Assembly (NCBI RefSeq): GCF_052180215.1
Contig: NZ_CP197471.1
Coordinates: 4,364,001 to 4,428,000, forward strand
Source: Pseudoneobacillus sp052180215
GTDB lineage: Bacteria > Bacillota > Bacilli > Bacillales > Cytobacillaceae
Reading direction: 5' to 3'
DNA: 64,000 nucleotides
Shown here: positions 57,367-64,000 of the stretch, piece by piece
Layout: the number at the start of each line of letters is the position of its first letter
Numbering within the stretch: the stretch's first letter is position 1
Notes under the pieces: model-generated
What the model saw: the letters and a program-made list of their open reading frames with translations, nothing else
Databases searched by the model: none
Told to the model about the DNA's origin: nothing
Made by a program: the position numbers and the translations under genes

Positions 57367-58155
57367 TCACTCCACTTTATGGCCTTTTAATATTTGGAAA
57401 TTGGGATTTTGATAATTTTTTGTTAGGAAACCTCTTTGTACCTTTTCATAAAGTTTATTGTTCTCTACTGTATTTATATATGAATCGAAAACAGCAAAAC
57501 CATATAAAGATGGGAAAAACAGTAACCATTCAGGTTTTATAATGGATGTGGCTTGTTGCACTTCCCCTAAAAACAAAAGGGATATCGCCTCAAGTGCATG
57601 AGAAAAATAAAAAAATACAACAGACCAAATAATAACAAAGAAGGCTGTAACAATCCTATGTATGTAAAGTTGTCCTAATCCCGGCATAAAAAGGGACCAT
57701 AAAAAAGATAAAACGGGATTCCTTTTATCAAGGTAATTAATTTCCAGTGCTCCTATACTAAATGTATTAAAAGGATGGTTTTCATGTTCTGCTAACATAT
57801 AAACATTATTCATATCTACAGTAGTACGATAACTATCCCAAATAGCAAAAATGTATACTGGGATATAAATCAAAAGCCATCTTGTATCCAAAACTTCCTT
57901 CGCCATATCAATATTCCCTTGAAATGAATAATTCATTGATAGATTAACATTTGCTTTTAGATTAATTACAACTTCCCAAATAAACAGTGTAAAACCTCTG
58001 AGATATTTTGATAAAATCATATGTCCAAATCCTGGAAACGCTGCAGACCACCAAGCAATAATATAAGGATTCCTTAAATGTATTTGAGTTGTCCCTAAAA
58101 TACTTACATGGGCTTTATAACGTTTAGCGGTATTGTTATTCGTATAGTTATCCAT
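57367..58155 (-). CDS. Membrane protein with internal duplication, TM2-like
   Basis: About 262 residues from the ATG at 58155 (AAGGTG upstream); a longer frame to 58320 lacks a ribosome binding site. Two similar halves each start RNP(Y/V)xxxxW, continue (A/M)PG(F/L)G(H/Q) and end FA(I/V)(W/F)DSY: HLRNPYIIAWWSAAFPGFGH and KRNPVLSFLWSLFMPGLGQ. Each half has three hydrophobic stretches. The P-G-x-G helix resembles TM2-type proteins. It is co-transcribed with the two-helix protein downstream. Function is unknown. Confidence 0.72.
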   Translation of the reverse strand: MDNYTNNNTAKRYKAHVSILGTTQIHLRNPYIIAWWSAAFPGFGHMILSKYLRGFTLFIWEVVINLKANVNLSMNYSFQGNIDMAKEVLDTRWLLIYIPVYIFAIWDSYRTTVDMNNVYMLAEHENHPFNTFSIGALEINYLDKRNPVLSFLWSLFMPGLGQLYIHRIVTAFFVIIWSVVFFYFSHALEAISLLFLGEVQQATSIIKPEWLLFFPSLYGFAVFDSYINTVENNKLYEKVQRGFLTKNYQNPNFQILKGHKVE

Positions 58156-58366
58156 ATCATTACACCTTTTGACCAATATTTGGTTAAAACTATCCCTGAT
58201 ATCTTTATTATGCTTAATGTTAACGAACTTCATGTAGAGATAAGTGAACATTAATGTTTTAGCAGAATACAACGAGTACCATACATTTGAATTATTAAGT
58301 GTGGATATACTATTTATCAATCCATCTAATTAAACGCGTTATTATCTTTGAATAAATGAGGTGAAT

Positions 58367-59374
58367 ATGTTGGATAAAGATAAATTAAAACTTACATCTT
58401 CTGAAATAGGCTCACTATGGGGAGAGTTTGTAAATGGTACGATGACTGATGTAGTAAATAAATATATGTTTACAATCATTGAGGATGAGCGAATTAAAGC
58501 GATTTTTGCAGATGCTATTGAAACATTCAAAAAGCAAAAAGAGCAAATTAGCGCATTTTTGAAGAACGAGGGCTTTCCAGTTCCAATTGGATTTTCAGAA
58601 TCCGACCTCTTTAAAGGAAAGCAGAGATTGTTCACGGATATATTTTGTTTGAATTACTTACATATCATGACACTACATGGTTTGCTGGGACACAGTATTT
58701 CGTTAGGTGTGTCGGTAAGAAGAGACTTAAGGTTTTTTTATGATTCATGTGATGACGATGCAAAAAGGATGTATCACCAAACGATTGAACTCTTGCTTGA
58801 AAAAGGTAATTTTCAAAAAGATCCTTTATTCTATCCTGCCGAAAACCCTGAATTTATTTCAAGTAAAGACTTCACAGATGGTTTTTTCGGAAAAGGTAGA
58901 AAATTAGCGGCAACAGAAATTATTAGTATCTCATTTAACCTTAAAAAAAGTATTATGGCAAAAACGCTTTCTATTGCCTTTAGTCAAGTTGCTCAAACTT
59001 CAGAAGTAAGAAAATTTTTAACCGATTCTGAGAAAACAGCCGATGGGCAAATAAAAGCATTTTCAAAAATAATGCAAGCAGATAATTTACCTGTTCCAAA
59101 ATCTTTAGAAACAGAAGTAACAATCTCAACAGACTCTCCTTTTTCTGATAAATTAATGCTGTATCATATTGGATTCTTATTTCAAGCAGCACAAAATTAT
59201 CATGGAGCAGGTCTGGCATCAGCAATGCGAACAGATCTTGTTACTGCTTACGAGGGAACAATTCTTAAAAATCTTATAGTTACAAAAAAATGGTTTGATT
59301 TAATGGTAAAAAATAAATGGTTAGAACAACCACCACTTGCTCCAAATAGAGGAGAAATTGCAGGCCAAAAATAA
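58367..59374 (+). CDS. DUF3231 family protein, copy 2
   Basis: About 335 residues from the ATG at 58367 (GAGGTGAAT upstream). It has the same two-repeat layout as the protein at 23710-24702: LTSSEIGSLWGEFVNGTMTD and LAATEIISISFNLKKS begin the halves, and PFSDKLMLYHIGFLF corresponds to PFSDKMMMYCVSLFC in copy 1. The tail KWLEQPPLAPNR parallels GWMEEPPQMNK. Function is unknown. It stands alone with its own terminator. Confidence 0.85.
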   Translation: MLDKDKLKLTSSEIGSLWGEFVNGTMTDVVNKYMFTIIEDERIKAIFADAIETFKKQKEQISAFLKNEGFPVPIGFSESDLFKGKQRLFTDIFCLNYLHIMTLHGLLGHSISLGVSVRRDLRFFYDSCDDDAKRMYHQTIELLLEKGNFQKDPLFYPAENPEFISSKDFTDGFFGKGRKLAATEIISISFNLKKSIMAKTLSIAFSQVAQTSEVRKFLTDSEKTADGQIKAFSKIMQADNLPVPKSLETEVTISTDSPFSDKLMLYHIGFLFQAAQNYHGAGLASAMRTDLVTAYEGTILKNLIVTKKWFDLMVKNKWLEQPPLAPNRGEIAGQK

Positions 59375-59394
59375 TAATCAGGCATTACTATTTT

Positions 59395-59427
59395 AAAACC
59401 AACCTCTATTCTAGAGGTTGGTTTTTA
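59395..59427 (+). terminator. Rho-independent terminator of the second DUF3231 gene
   Basis: AAAACCAACCTCT (59395-59407) pairs perfectly with AGAGGTTGGTTTT (59413-59425). Confidence 0.9.
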
Positions 59428-59536
59428 AAATAGACAGAAACGAACTCATTAAAAAGTTATAAATTACTTGTAAGTCACATCATTAGTTTGTTTAACCACT
59501 CTTTATCAAGAGTAACTTCATCTCTCTGTTTTACCA

Positions 59537-60016
59537 CTATTTGTGATAAGGTTCACCCCGATTAATCCTAAAAGCACGATAAATCTGCTCCAATAAAATC
59601 AATTTCATCATCTGGTGCGGAAAGGTCATTTTTGAAAAGGATAACTTCTCATCTGCCCTCTGTAATACCTCATTACTCAAGCCTAAGGACCCTCCAATTA
59701 CAAAAGCAATTTTACTTTTTCCGTATGTGGCTAATTTATCAAGAGAATCGGCTAGTTCTTCCGAAGATTTCATTTTTCCTTCAATCGCTAACGCAATGAC
59801 ATATGTATCGGGAGAAATTTTGGATAGTATTTTTTCTCCTTCTTTTTGTTTGACCTGTTCCATTTCTAAATCACTTAATTGTTCAGGTGCCTTTTCGTCT
59901 GGGACTTCGATAATTTCCATTTTGGCATAAGCTGTTAGTCGTTTTAAAAATTCATCTATCCCCAGTTTTAGATATTTCTCTTTCAGTTTCCCTACTGTAA
60001 TGATTGAAATATTCAC
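59537..60016 (-). CDS. rlmH: 23S rRNA pseudouridine-1915 N3-methyltransferase RlmH
   Basis: A SPOUT methyltransferase of exactly 159 residues, as in B. subtilis, from a GTG at 60016 ((M)NISIITVGKLKEKY). A longer GTG-started frame to 60031 is rejected. The knot region FVIGGSLGLSNEVLQRADEKLSFSKMTFPHQ and the C-terminus YRAFRINRGEPYHK are nearly invariant in the family. It methylates pseudouridine 1915 of 23S rRNA on the assembled ribosome. It ends the wal-htrC gene series. Confidence 0.97.
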   Translation of the reverse strand: MNISIITVGKLKEKYLKLGIDEFLKRLTAYAKMEIIEVPDEKAPEQLSDLEMEQVKQKEGEKILSKISPDTYVIALAIEGKMKSSEELADSLDKLATYGKSKIAFVIGGSLGLSNEVLQRADEKLSFSKMTFPHQMMKLILLEQIYRAFRINRGEPYHK

Positions 60017-60058
60017 AATCCACAACCCCACTTATGTTACAAACAGTTTACAAACAAG

Positions 60059-60101
60059 ATATCCACAATAGTTATCCACATATCCACAATTATTATCCAC
60101 A
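60059..60101. promoter_or_regulatory. Cluster of DnaA-box-like sites upstream of rlmH
   Basis: Nonamers at 60059, 60072, 60080 and 60093 read ATATCCACA, TTATCCACA, ATATCCACA and TTATCCACA; two match the DnaA box exactly and two differ at the first base. All point the same way with start spacings of 13, 8 and 13. Another exact box lies at 60326-60334. They fall in the gap between rlmH and the CxxH/CxxC gene. Confidence 0.6.
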
Positions 60102-60113
60102 TTTAGTATGGGA

Positions 60114-60278
60114 TCATTCGTTCCCTACCATATATATAGCTTGTTTTTCGCAATATTCACAGGTTGTTGATAACTGATTTTCCACTTTATTTAACTCTGG
60201 AAATGTACCTGATTCATCAACAGCCACATCTAAAGCTAACTCTACATGCTCTTCACAACAATAAATCACCTTGATCAT
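60114..60278 (-). CDS. CxxH/CxxC small protein
   Basis: A 54-residue protein reading MIKVIYCCEEHVELALDV at the start and STTCEYCEKQAIYMV near the end. The C-x2-H-like (CCEEH) and C-x2-C (CEYC) pairs form a probable zinc site. This is the CxxH/CxxC family found next to rlmH in Bacillus. The ATG at 60278 is directly preceded by AAAAGG; an in-frame ATG three codons upstream (60287) is possible. Function is unknown. Confidence 0.8.
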   Translation of the reverse strand: MIKVIYCCEEHVELALDVAVDESGTFPELNKVENQLSTTCEYCEKQAIYMVGNE

Positions 60279-60368
60279 CCTTTTCATTTTTTACTTATTA
60301 ACATTTTGTAACAATATCAACTTCTTTATCCACAAACCATATGTTAACACTTCTCTATTCATTTTAAA

Positions 60369-60404
60369 AAGAAAAACAGGAAAGCCTTGTTTGCCTTCCT
60401 GTTT
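60369..60404 (-). terminator. Terminator of htrC
   Basis: AAACAGGAA (60374-60382) pairs with TTCCTGTTT (60396-60404), extended inwards by GC/GC pairs. The minus strand then has a T-rich run. Confidence 0.8.
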
Positions 60405-60414
60405 CCTCCCTTTA

Positions 60415-61635
60415 TTACATCGTTTCTCCACCTAATTTTAATGTTAGCTGTTTCAGGTTTCCATCACGGTAGAACTTAACCGTCATTTGGTCTCCAACTC
60501 TCTTTTTATTATAGAGATGTTTTCGTAAATCGATAACATCATTGATTTCGACTCCATCCATTTCCACAATAACATCAAGTTCTTTTAAACCAGCTAATGA
60601 AGCAGGTGAATTTGGTTCTACACGGCGAATGGCAACCCCATAGTTAACATCCTTCGGTAGCTTTAAGGCTTCTTGCTGATAATAAGCAGGGATTTCTGCC
60701 ACCGATTTTAACTCTACGCCCATATATGGCCGCTTCACTTCTCCAAATCTCTCTAAGTCATTGATAATAGGTTTAGCATAATCAATCGGGATCGCTAACC
60801 CAATACCTTCAACCGCATTTTGAGCAATTTTCATCGAGTTAATTCCAATCAATTGTCCGTCAATATTAACAAGAGCTCCTCCGCTGTTTCCAGGATTGAT
60901 CGCCGCATCCGTCTGGATAACATCGGCTTGCCAATCTTCCACGCCATCCTGATTGATATCAACTGGAATGGTCCGTTCAAGTCCCGAAATAATTCCCTGT
61001 GTAACTGACCCGGAAAATTGTGGTCCAAGAGGATTACCAATGGCTATAGCTGGTTCACCTCTTCTTAATTTTCCTGAAACCCCAAACTCAATAATTTTAT
61101 TCACATGACTAGCGTCAATTTCTAGTACGGCTAAGTCAGTCCAAACATCACTTCCTAGCAATCGGGCAGCTACTTTTGTTCCATCGTCCAGTGTCACCTC
61201 TAATTGACTTGCTCCCTCTACAACGTGGTGGTTGGTTACCACATAAGCCTTATTGCCTTTCTTTTTATAGATGATTCCTGAGCCTGTCCCAGCTTCAACA
61301 GCCTCTGTATCATCCGTCCAAAAGCTGGCTGTTTGTAAATTTGTAATCCCAACTACCGCTTCACCAGCTTTGTCAACTGCTTTGGTAATTTGGGTATCAA
61401 TATCTACATTGATTGTCTTGGCTGCAGTTACAGGTGCCTCTTCATTTGCCTCTTCTGCTAGATTTTCATTTGGTTGGATGGTATAAGGCAAGACATCAAA
61501 GTTAGATAAGGTGGGAATCGCAATGATCACTAATATAGCACCTAAAATGGCTCCGACAAGACTTGCTATGAAAACATTCCCTCTATTCCCCTTTTGTTTA
61601 TACCGATTATCATAATCTTGGTCGTAATAACCCAA
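60415..61635 (-). CDS. htrC: HtrA-family membrane serine protease (HtrC/YyxA)
   Basis: A 406-residue trypsin-like protease from a TTG at 61635 with AAAGGGATGG upstream. Residues about 20-42 form one membrane helix, so the rest lies outside. The catalytic triad is intact: His137 (TNHHVV), Asp167 (TDLAV) and Ser251 (NPGNSGGAL). A C-terminal PDZ domain covers about 300-400 (VNYGVAIRRVEPNSPASLAGLKELDVIVEMDG). HtrA proteases degrade or refold damaged exported proteins. Its place behind walJ matches Bacillus, although a terminator and a repeat element separate the two here. Confidence 0.95.
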   Translation of the reverse strand: MGYYDQDYDNRYKQKGNRGNVFIASLVGAILGAILVIIAIPTLSNFDVLPYTIQPNENLAEEANEEAPVTAAKTINVDIDTQITKAVDKAGEAVVGITNLQTASFWTDDTEAVEAGTGSGIIYKKKGNKAYVVTNHHVVEGASQLEVTLDDGTKVAARLLGSDVWTDLAVLEIDASHVNKIIEFGVSGKLRRGEPAIAIGNPLGPQFSGSVTQGIISGLERTIPVDINQDGVEDWQADVIQTDAAINPGNSGGALVNIDGQLIGINSMKIAQNAVEGIGLAIPIDYAKPIINDLERFGEVKRPYMGVELKSVAEIPAYYQQEALKLPKDVNYGVAIRRVEPNSPASLAGLKELDVIVEMDGVEINDVIDLRKHLYNKKRVGDQMTVKFYRDGNLKQLTLKLGGETM

Positions 61636-61760
61636 TGGTCACCATCCCTTTCTATTCTCGAAAATAGCTAAAAATTATTTTGCCTCTATACCCATTATTA
61701 TACTCATTCTCTTGTCAATTTCTAAAAAATAGCAAATCATATCTATCATTTTTCCCCAAT

Positions 61761-61795
61761 AAAAAGAGGAATAGAACAGCTCTATTCCTCTTTTT
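61761..61795 (-). terminator. Terminator between walJ and htrC
   Basis: AAAAAGAGGAATAGA (61761-61775) pairs perfectly with TCTATTCCTCTTTTT (61781-61795), ending the wal operon transcript before htrC. Confidence 0.9.
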
Positions 61796-61833
61796 CAGTA
61801 TTTTTTATATTATTTTGGCTCTATTAATCATGA

Positions 61834-61962
61834 GTTGATTTCCGCTCCAGCCGCTTGCTTTCCGGGGGGCGTTCGTCGAGCCTCCTCGTCGCTTATGCTC
61901 CTGCGGGGTCTCGCCTGCAACGCTAATCCCCCAGGAGTCAAACGGCCTCCGCTCCAATCAAC
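61834..61962. repeat. GC-rich dispersed element of Bacillaceae type
   Basis: About 129 bp of strikingly G+C-rich sequence in an AT-rich gap. It begins GTTGATTTCCGCTCCAG and ends CCGCTCCAATCAAC, so the outer ends GTTGATT/AATCAAC are inverted. Internal blocks such as GAGCCTCCTCGTCGC and CTGCGGGGTCTCGCCTG match, from memory, an intergenic element repeated in many Bacillaceae genomes. Its role is unknown. It lies in the 3' region of walJ. The remainder of this 355-bp gap shows only the terminator. Confidence 0.7.
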
Positions 61963-61991
61963 AGATTCTAAAAATATAATTAATCATATTT

Positions 61992-62786
61992 TTATACAGC
62001 AACTAGCTTAGTCGGGTTTTTTGGATCTGTATCATAAAGCTGAAATGTTTCACCTACGGTAATGCCTGTACTTTCTAGGGTTTGGGTGACAGACATTCTG
62101 GCTAGCTCTTTCATATTGTTATCCAAGCTTAAATGAGCTAAATAGATACTTTTTGTCTGATTACCGATTACTTCACTCATCGCAAGAGCGGCATCTTCGT
62201 TCGATACATGACCCACATCACTTAAAATTCTTCGTTTAATATTCCATGGATAGCGACCCATCCTTAACATTTGTACATCATGGTTGCTTTCAAAAACATA
62301 GGCATTTGCATTCTCAATCGTTTTCTTCATCCGTTCACTCACGTAACCAGTGTCCGTAATCAGCACGATCTTTTTTCCACCATGATGAAAGACATAAAAC
62401 ATTGGCTCTACTGCATCATGAGAAACACCAAATGATTCCACATCAACAGACCCAAAGCTTTGAACGGTTTCCATTTTAAAAATAAATTTCTGATCAAGTG
62501 CAACTTCTCCAATTAAAGGATCCATTGCTTTCCATGTTTTTTCGTTCGCATAAACAGGAATCTGGTATTTTCTCGCAAGAACACCAATTCCTTTTATATG
62601 ATCACTATGTTCATGAGTCACAAAAATAGCAGATAAATCATCTATTTTTCGGTCAATCTGCTTAAAAAGACCTTCCATTTGTTTCCCGCTTAAGCCTGCA
62701 TCTATCAGAAATGATTGTTCTTCTGCTTCCACATAAATCGCATTCCCCGTACTTCCGCTAGCAAGAACACTCATCTTCAAAGACAT
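61992..62786 (-). CDS. walJ: Metallo-beta-lactamase-fold hydrolase WalJ (YycJ)
   Basis: About 264 residues from the ATG at 62786, after GGAGTGAAAAAT. The metal motif is FVTHEHSDHIKGIG (H-x-H-x-D-H), with later ligands in FGVSHDAVEP, LITDTGYVS and YLAHLS. The family is the YycJ/WalJ type, a probable 5'-3' exonuclease with links to cell-wall control and DNA repair. It begins 5 bp after walI and belongs to the WalRK operon. Confidence 0.95.
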   Translation of the reverse strand: MSLKMSVLASGSTGNAIYVEAEEQSFLIDAGLSGKQMEGLFKQIDRKIDDLSAIFVTHEHSDHIKGIGVLARKYQIPVYANEKTWKAMDPLIGEVALDQKFIFKMETVQSFGSVDVESFGVSHDAVEPMFYVFHHGGKKIVLITDTGYVSERMKKTIENANAYVFESNHDVQMLRMGRYPWNIKRRILSDVGHVSNEDAALAMSEVIGNQTKSIYLAHLSLDNNMKELARMSVTQTLESTGITVGETFQLYDTDPKNPTKLVAV

Positions 62787-62791
62787 ATTTT

Positions 62792-63586
62792 TCACTCCAC
62801 TTTTATTTTTTCATCATTGTTAAATTGAATGATTTGTCCTTCAAAAGCATTAACATATAAATGGTCTTTATCTTCTACAACAATATGCCAAGTTGGGGTT
62901 AAAACTTGAGAAGCAGCCAACTGAACAAGTGTTGAGTATCCAAGCTCTACCTTTGTAATTCTACTCTTAGGCTTTAACAGACCCTTTTGATAAAGAGTTT
63001 CGATGGCCTTAATCGGTGGCAATATTTCTTCTTTTTCTGTGAGATTATCAATTTCATCTAAGTACGTTTGCTCATATGACATGATTTGAAGCTTATCATT
63101 TAAAAATAGAGTAACCTTACCATTGATATTTTCATAGAACATTTTATTATCGAACTTTTGATAAAAGGTGATGGTTTTTGATTCCTCATCCATTTCCCAA
63201 AAGCCGTACTGCTCACCAAAAAGAATAGAAGTTTTGATAAAGTTTTGTGCTTCGGCAGCATCAAAATTAGGATTTAATGAAATGGGATTTTCCAATACAC
63301 TATGAATCATCGTTTTATCTATCACTGTAATGGATTGACCCTTCAAATTTTGTATTTCCTCATCCACAAATTCTTTTGGTTTTGCTGTTAAATACATATC
63401 ATTTATGTTCGTTTTCGGCAGTTCCCCAAAAGTAATTTCGTTTGTCTTTAAATTGTCTTCTAACGATACCTCAGATATCAAATCATATTTATTTGCATCG
63501 CGTATTAACAAGAACTGATACATTAAATAAAGGTCGAGGATAAGGAACGAGATAATGAATATGGTTTTTATTTTACTCCAATCCAT
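62792..63586 (-). CDS. walI: WalK regulatory protein WalI (YycI)
   Basis: A 264-residue membrane-anchored protein. One N-terminal helix (TIFIISFLILDLYLMYQFLL) is followed by an extracellular domain of the YycH/YycI fold. With WalH it forms a membrane complex that restrains the sensor kinase WalK. The start overlaps the end of walH by 14 bases and it is followed closely by walJ, the standard order of this operon. Confidence 0.93.
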   Translation of the reverse strand: MDWSKIKTIFIISFLILDLYLMYQFLLIRDANKYDLISEVSLEDNLKTNEITFGELPKTNINDMYLTAKPKEFVDEEIQNLKGQSITVIDKTMIHSVLENPISLNPNFDAAEAQNFIKTSILFGEQYGFWEMDEESKTITFYQKFDNKMFYENINGKVTLFLNDKLQIMSYEQTYLDEIDNLTEKEEILPPIKAIETLYQKGLLKPKSRITKVELGYSTLVQLAASQVLTPTWHIVVEDKDHLYVNAFEGQIIQFNNDEKIKVE

Positions 63587-64000
63587 TACGCTCCCCCTTC
63601 ACAGCATCCAAACGTATTTGTCCCCATTTGTCATTATACCGGTAAAACCAAGATGGTTCTAGAACAATAAGCTTGGGTTCTTTTGGATCTTTTTCCATGT
63701 GGTATCCTAGTCTTAAATCCGTTAACGACTCTGGTTTAAATCCTTTTTGTTTTTCTAGAAATTCGATTATTTTTTTCCCTGAGGGGGTAGTGATTTCCGA
63801 CATCTCCGAACGTAAAGGTAAATCTAATGAAAAATTTGGTCTTAAATATTTATTAATTTCGTTTCGGCCCCAGACCTCAATAATCTCTGACATTCCACTT
63901 TCATTGAACACTGGATACCCGTCTGAACTATATAAACGAAACGTTACTTTTTGATTGAGTAAATCCAGGCCTACATAACGATAGGGATCTGTCCACCCTG
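63573..64000 (-). CDS. walH: WalK regulatory protein WalH (YycH), C-terminal part
   Basis: The frame is open to the right edge of the window, so this is the C-terminal 141 residues or so. It reads WTDPYRYVGLDLLNQKVTFR from the edge and continues into LYSSDGYPVFNESGMSEIIE; a GTG at 63911 could open a shorter frame but is internal. The segment ends with EPSWFYRYNDKWGQIRLDAV, typical of YycH C-termini. WalH acts with WalI outside the membrane to control WalK. Confidence 0.9.
   Translation of the reverse strand, partial: GWTDPYRYVGLDLLNQKVTFRLYSSDGYPVFNESGMSEIIEVWGRNEINKYLRPNFSLDLPLRSEMSEITTPSGKKIIEFLEKQKGFKPESLTDLRLGYHMEKDPKEPKLIVLEPSWFYRYNDKWGQIRLDAVKGERNGLE

Noticed and set aside
60059..60334. 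Replication origin
   Set aside because: The DnaA-like boxes are few and there is no dnaA, dnaN or AT-rich unwinding element beside them; a regulatory or titration cluster fits better.

Overview
The window is chromosomal DNA from a low-G+C Gram-positive bacterium of the family Bacillaceae. The evidence is AT-rich sequence, strong AGGAGG-type ribosome binding sites, many Bacillus-type gene families (RocB, DbpA/YxiN, YocH-like 3D protein, DUF3231, AdaA) and, at the right end, the walH-walI-walJ-htrC-rlmH cluster. That cluster lies close to the replication origin in Bacillus. I cannot name a species. No rRNA, tRNA, insertion sequence, prophage or CRISPR array is visible.

Layout. 1-6.2 kb: the start of an MFS transporter gene, then a LacI-regulated malE-malF-malG-type sugar importer with a GH13 alpha-glucosidase whose active site looks isomaltase-like. 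6.2-8.3 kb: small membrane proteins, an AraC regulator and a VOC protein. 8.3-10.6 kb: a chromosomal actin-like ParM/ParR pair with a centromere-like iteron array upstream and a second, unrelated phased repeat array downstream. 10.6-15 kb: a lysine-riboswitch-controlled amino-acid ABC importer divergent from rocB. 15-18 kb: an ECF sigma/anti-sigma operon and a thioesterase. 18-20.7 kb: a phased repeat array, an MFS exporter, a CBS protein and a divergent MarR regulator with a double operator. 20.7-27.6 kb: GGDEF protein, TerC, DUF3231, a serine hydrolase and a LysM-3D cell-wall protein. 27.6-32.3 kb: a second lysine-riboswitch ABC importer and a second sigma/DUF4179 operon. 33-37.8 kb: a second sugar ABC importer with a divergent LacI regulator. 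38-40 kb: an adaA-alkA-ogt alkylation repair operon. 40-42 kb: a PAS/MCP-like protein divergent from a B12-binding MerR regulator. 42-50 kb: a DMT transporter, acetyltransferases, a flavin oxidoreductase, a DDAH-like hydrolase, a prolyl-4-hydroxylase-like protein and dbpA. 50-53.6 kb: an Fnr-box PAS protein and a selenium-metabolism locus (LysR, YedE, YedF). 53.6-59.4 kb: an SgrR-like regulator and an oxidoreductase flanked by 36-nt direct repeats, membrane proteins and a second DUF3231 protein. 59.5-64 kb: rlmH, a CxxH/CxxC protein, htrC, walJ, walI and part of walH.

The most striking observation is the gene at 53311-53556. It is a YedF/TusA-like reading frame whose only in-frame UGA falls exactly where the family has the catalytic cysteine of the CPxP motif. 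The UGA is followed at a suitable distance by a SECIS-like hairpin, and the gene sits just downstream of yedE and a LysR gene, so a selenoprotein is the best reading. The next most interesting is the chromosomal ParMR pair with its helically phased iterons.

The window holds several paralogous pairs: two lysine importers, two sigma/DUF4179 operons, two LacI/sugar ABC systems and two DUF3231 genes. Many start codons were moved from the longest possible frame to an internal start with a clear Shine-Dalgarno sequence; this is stated entry by entry.
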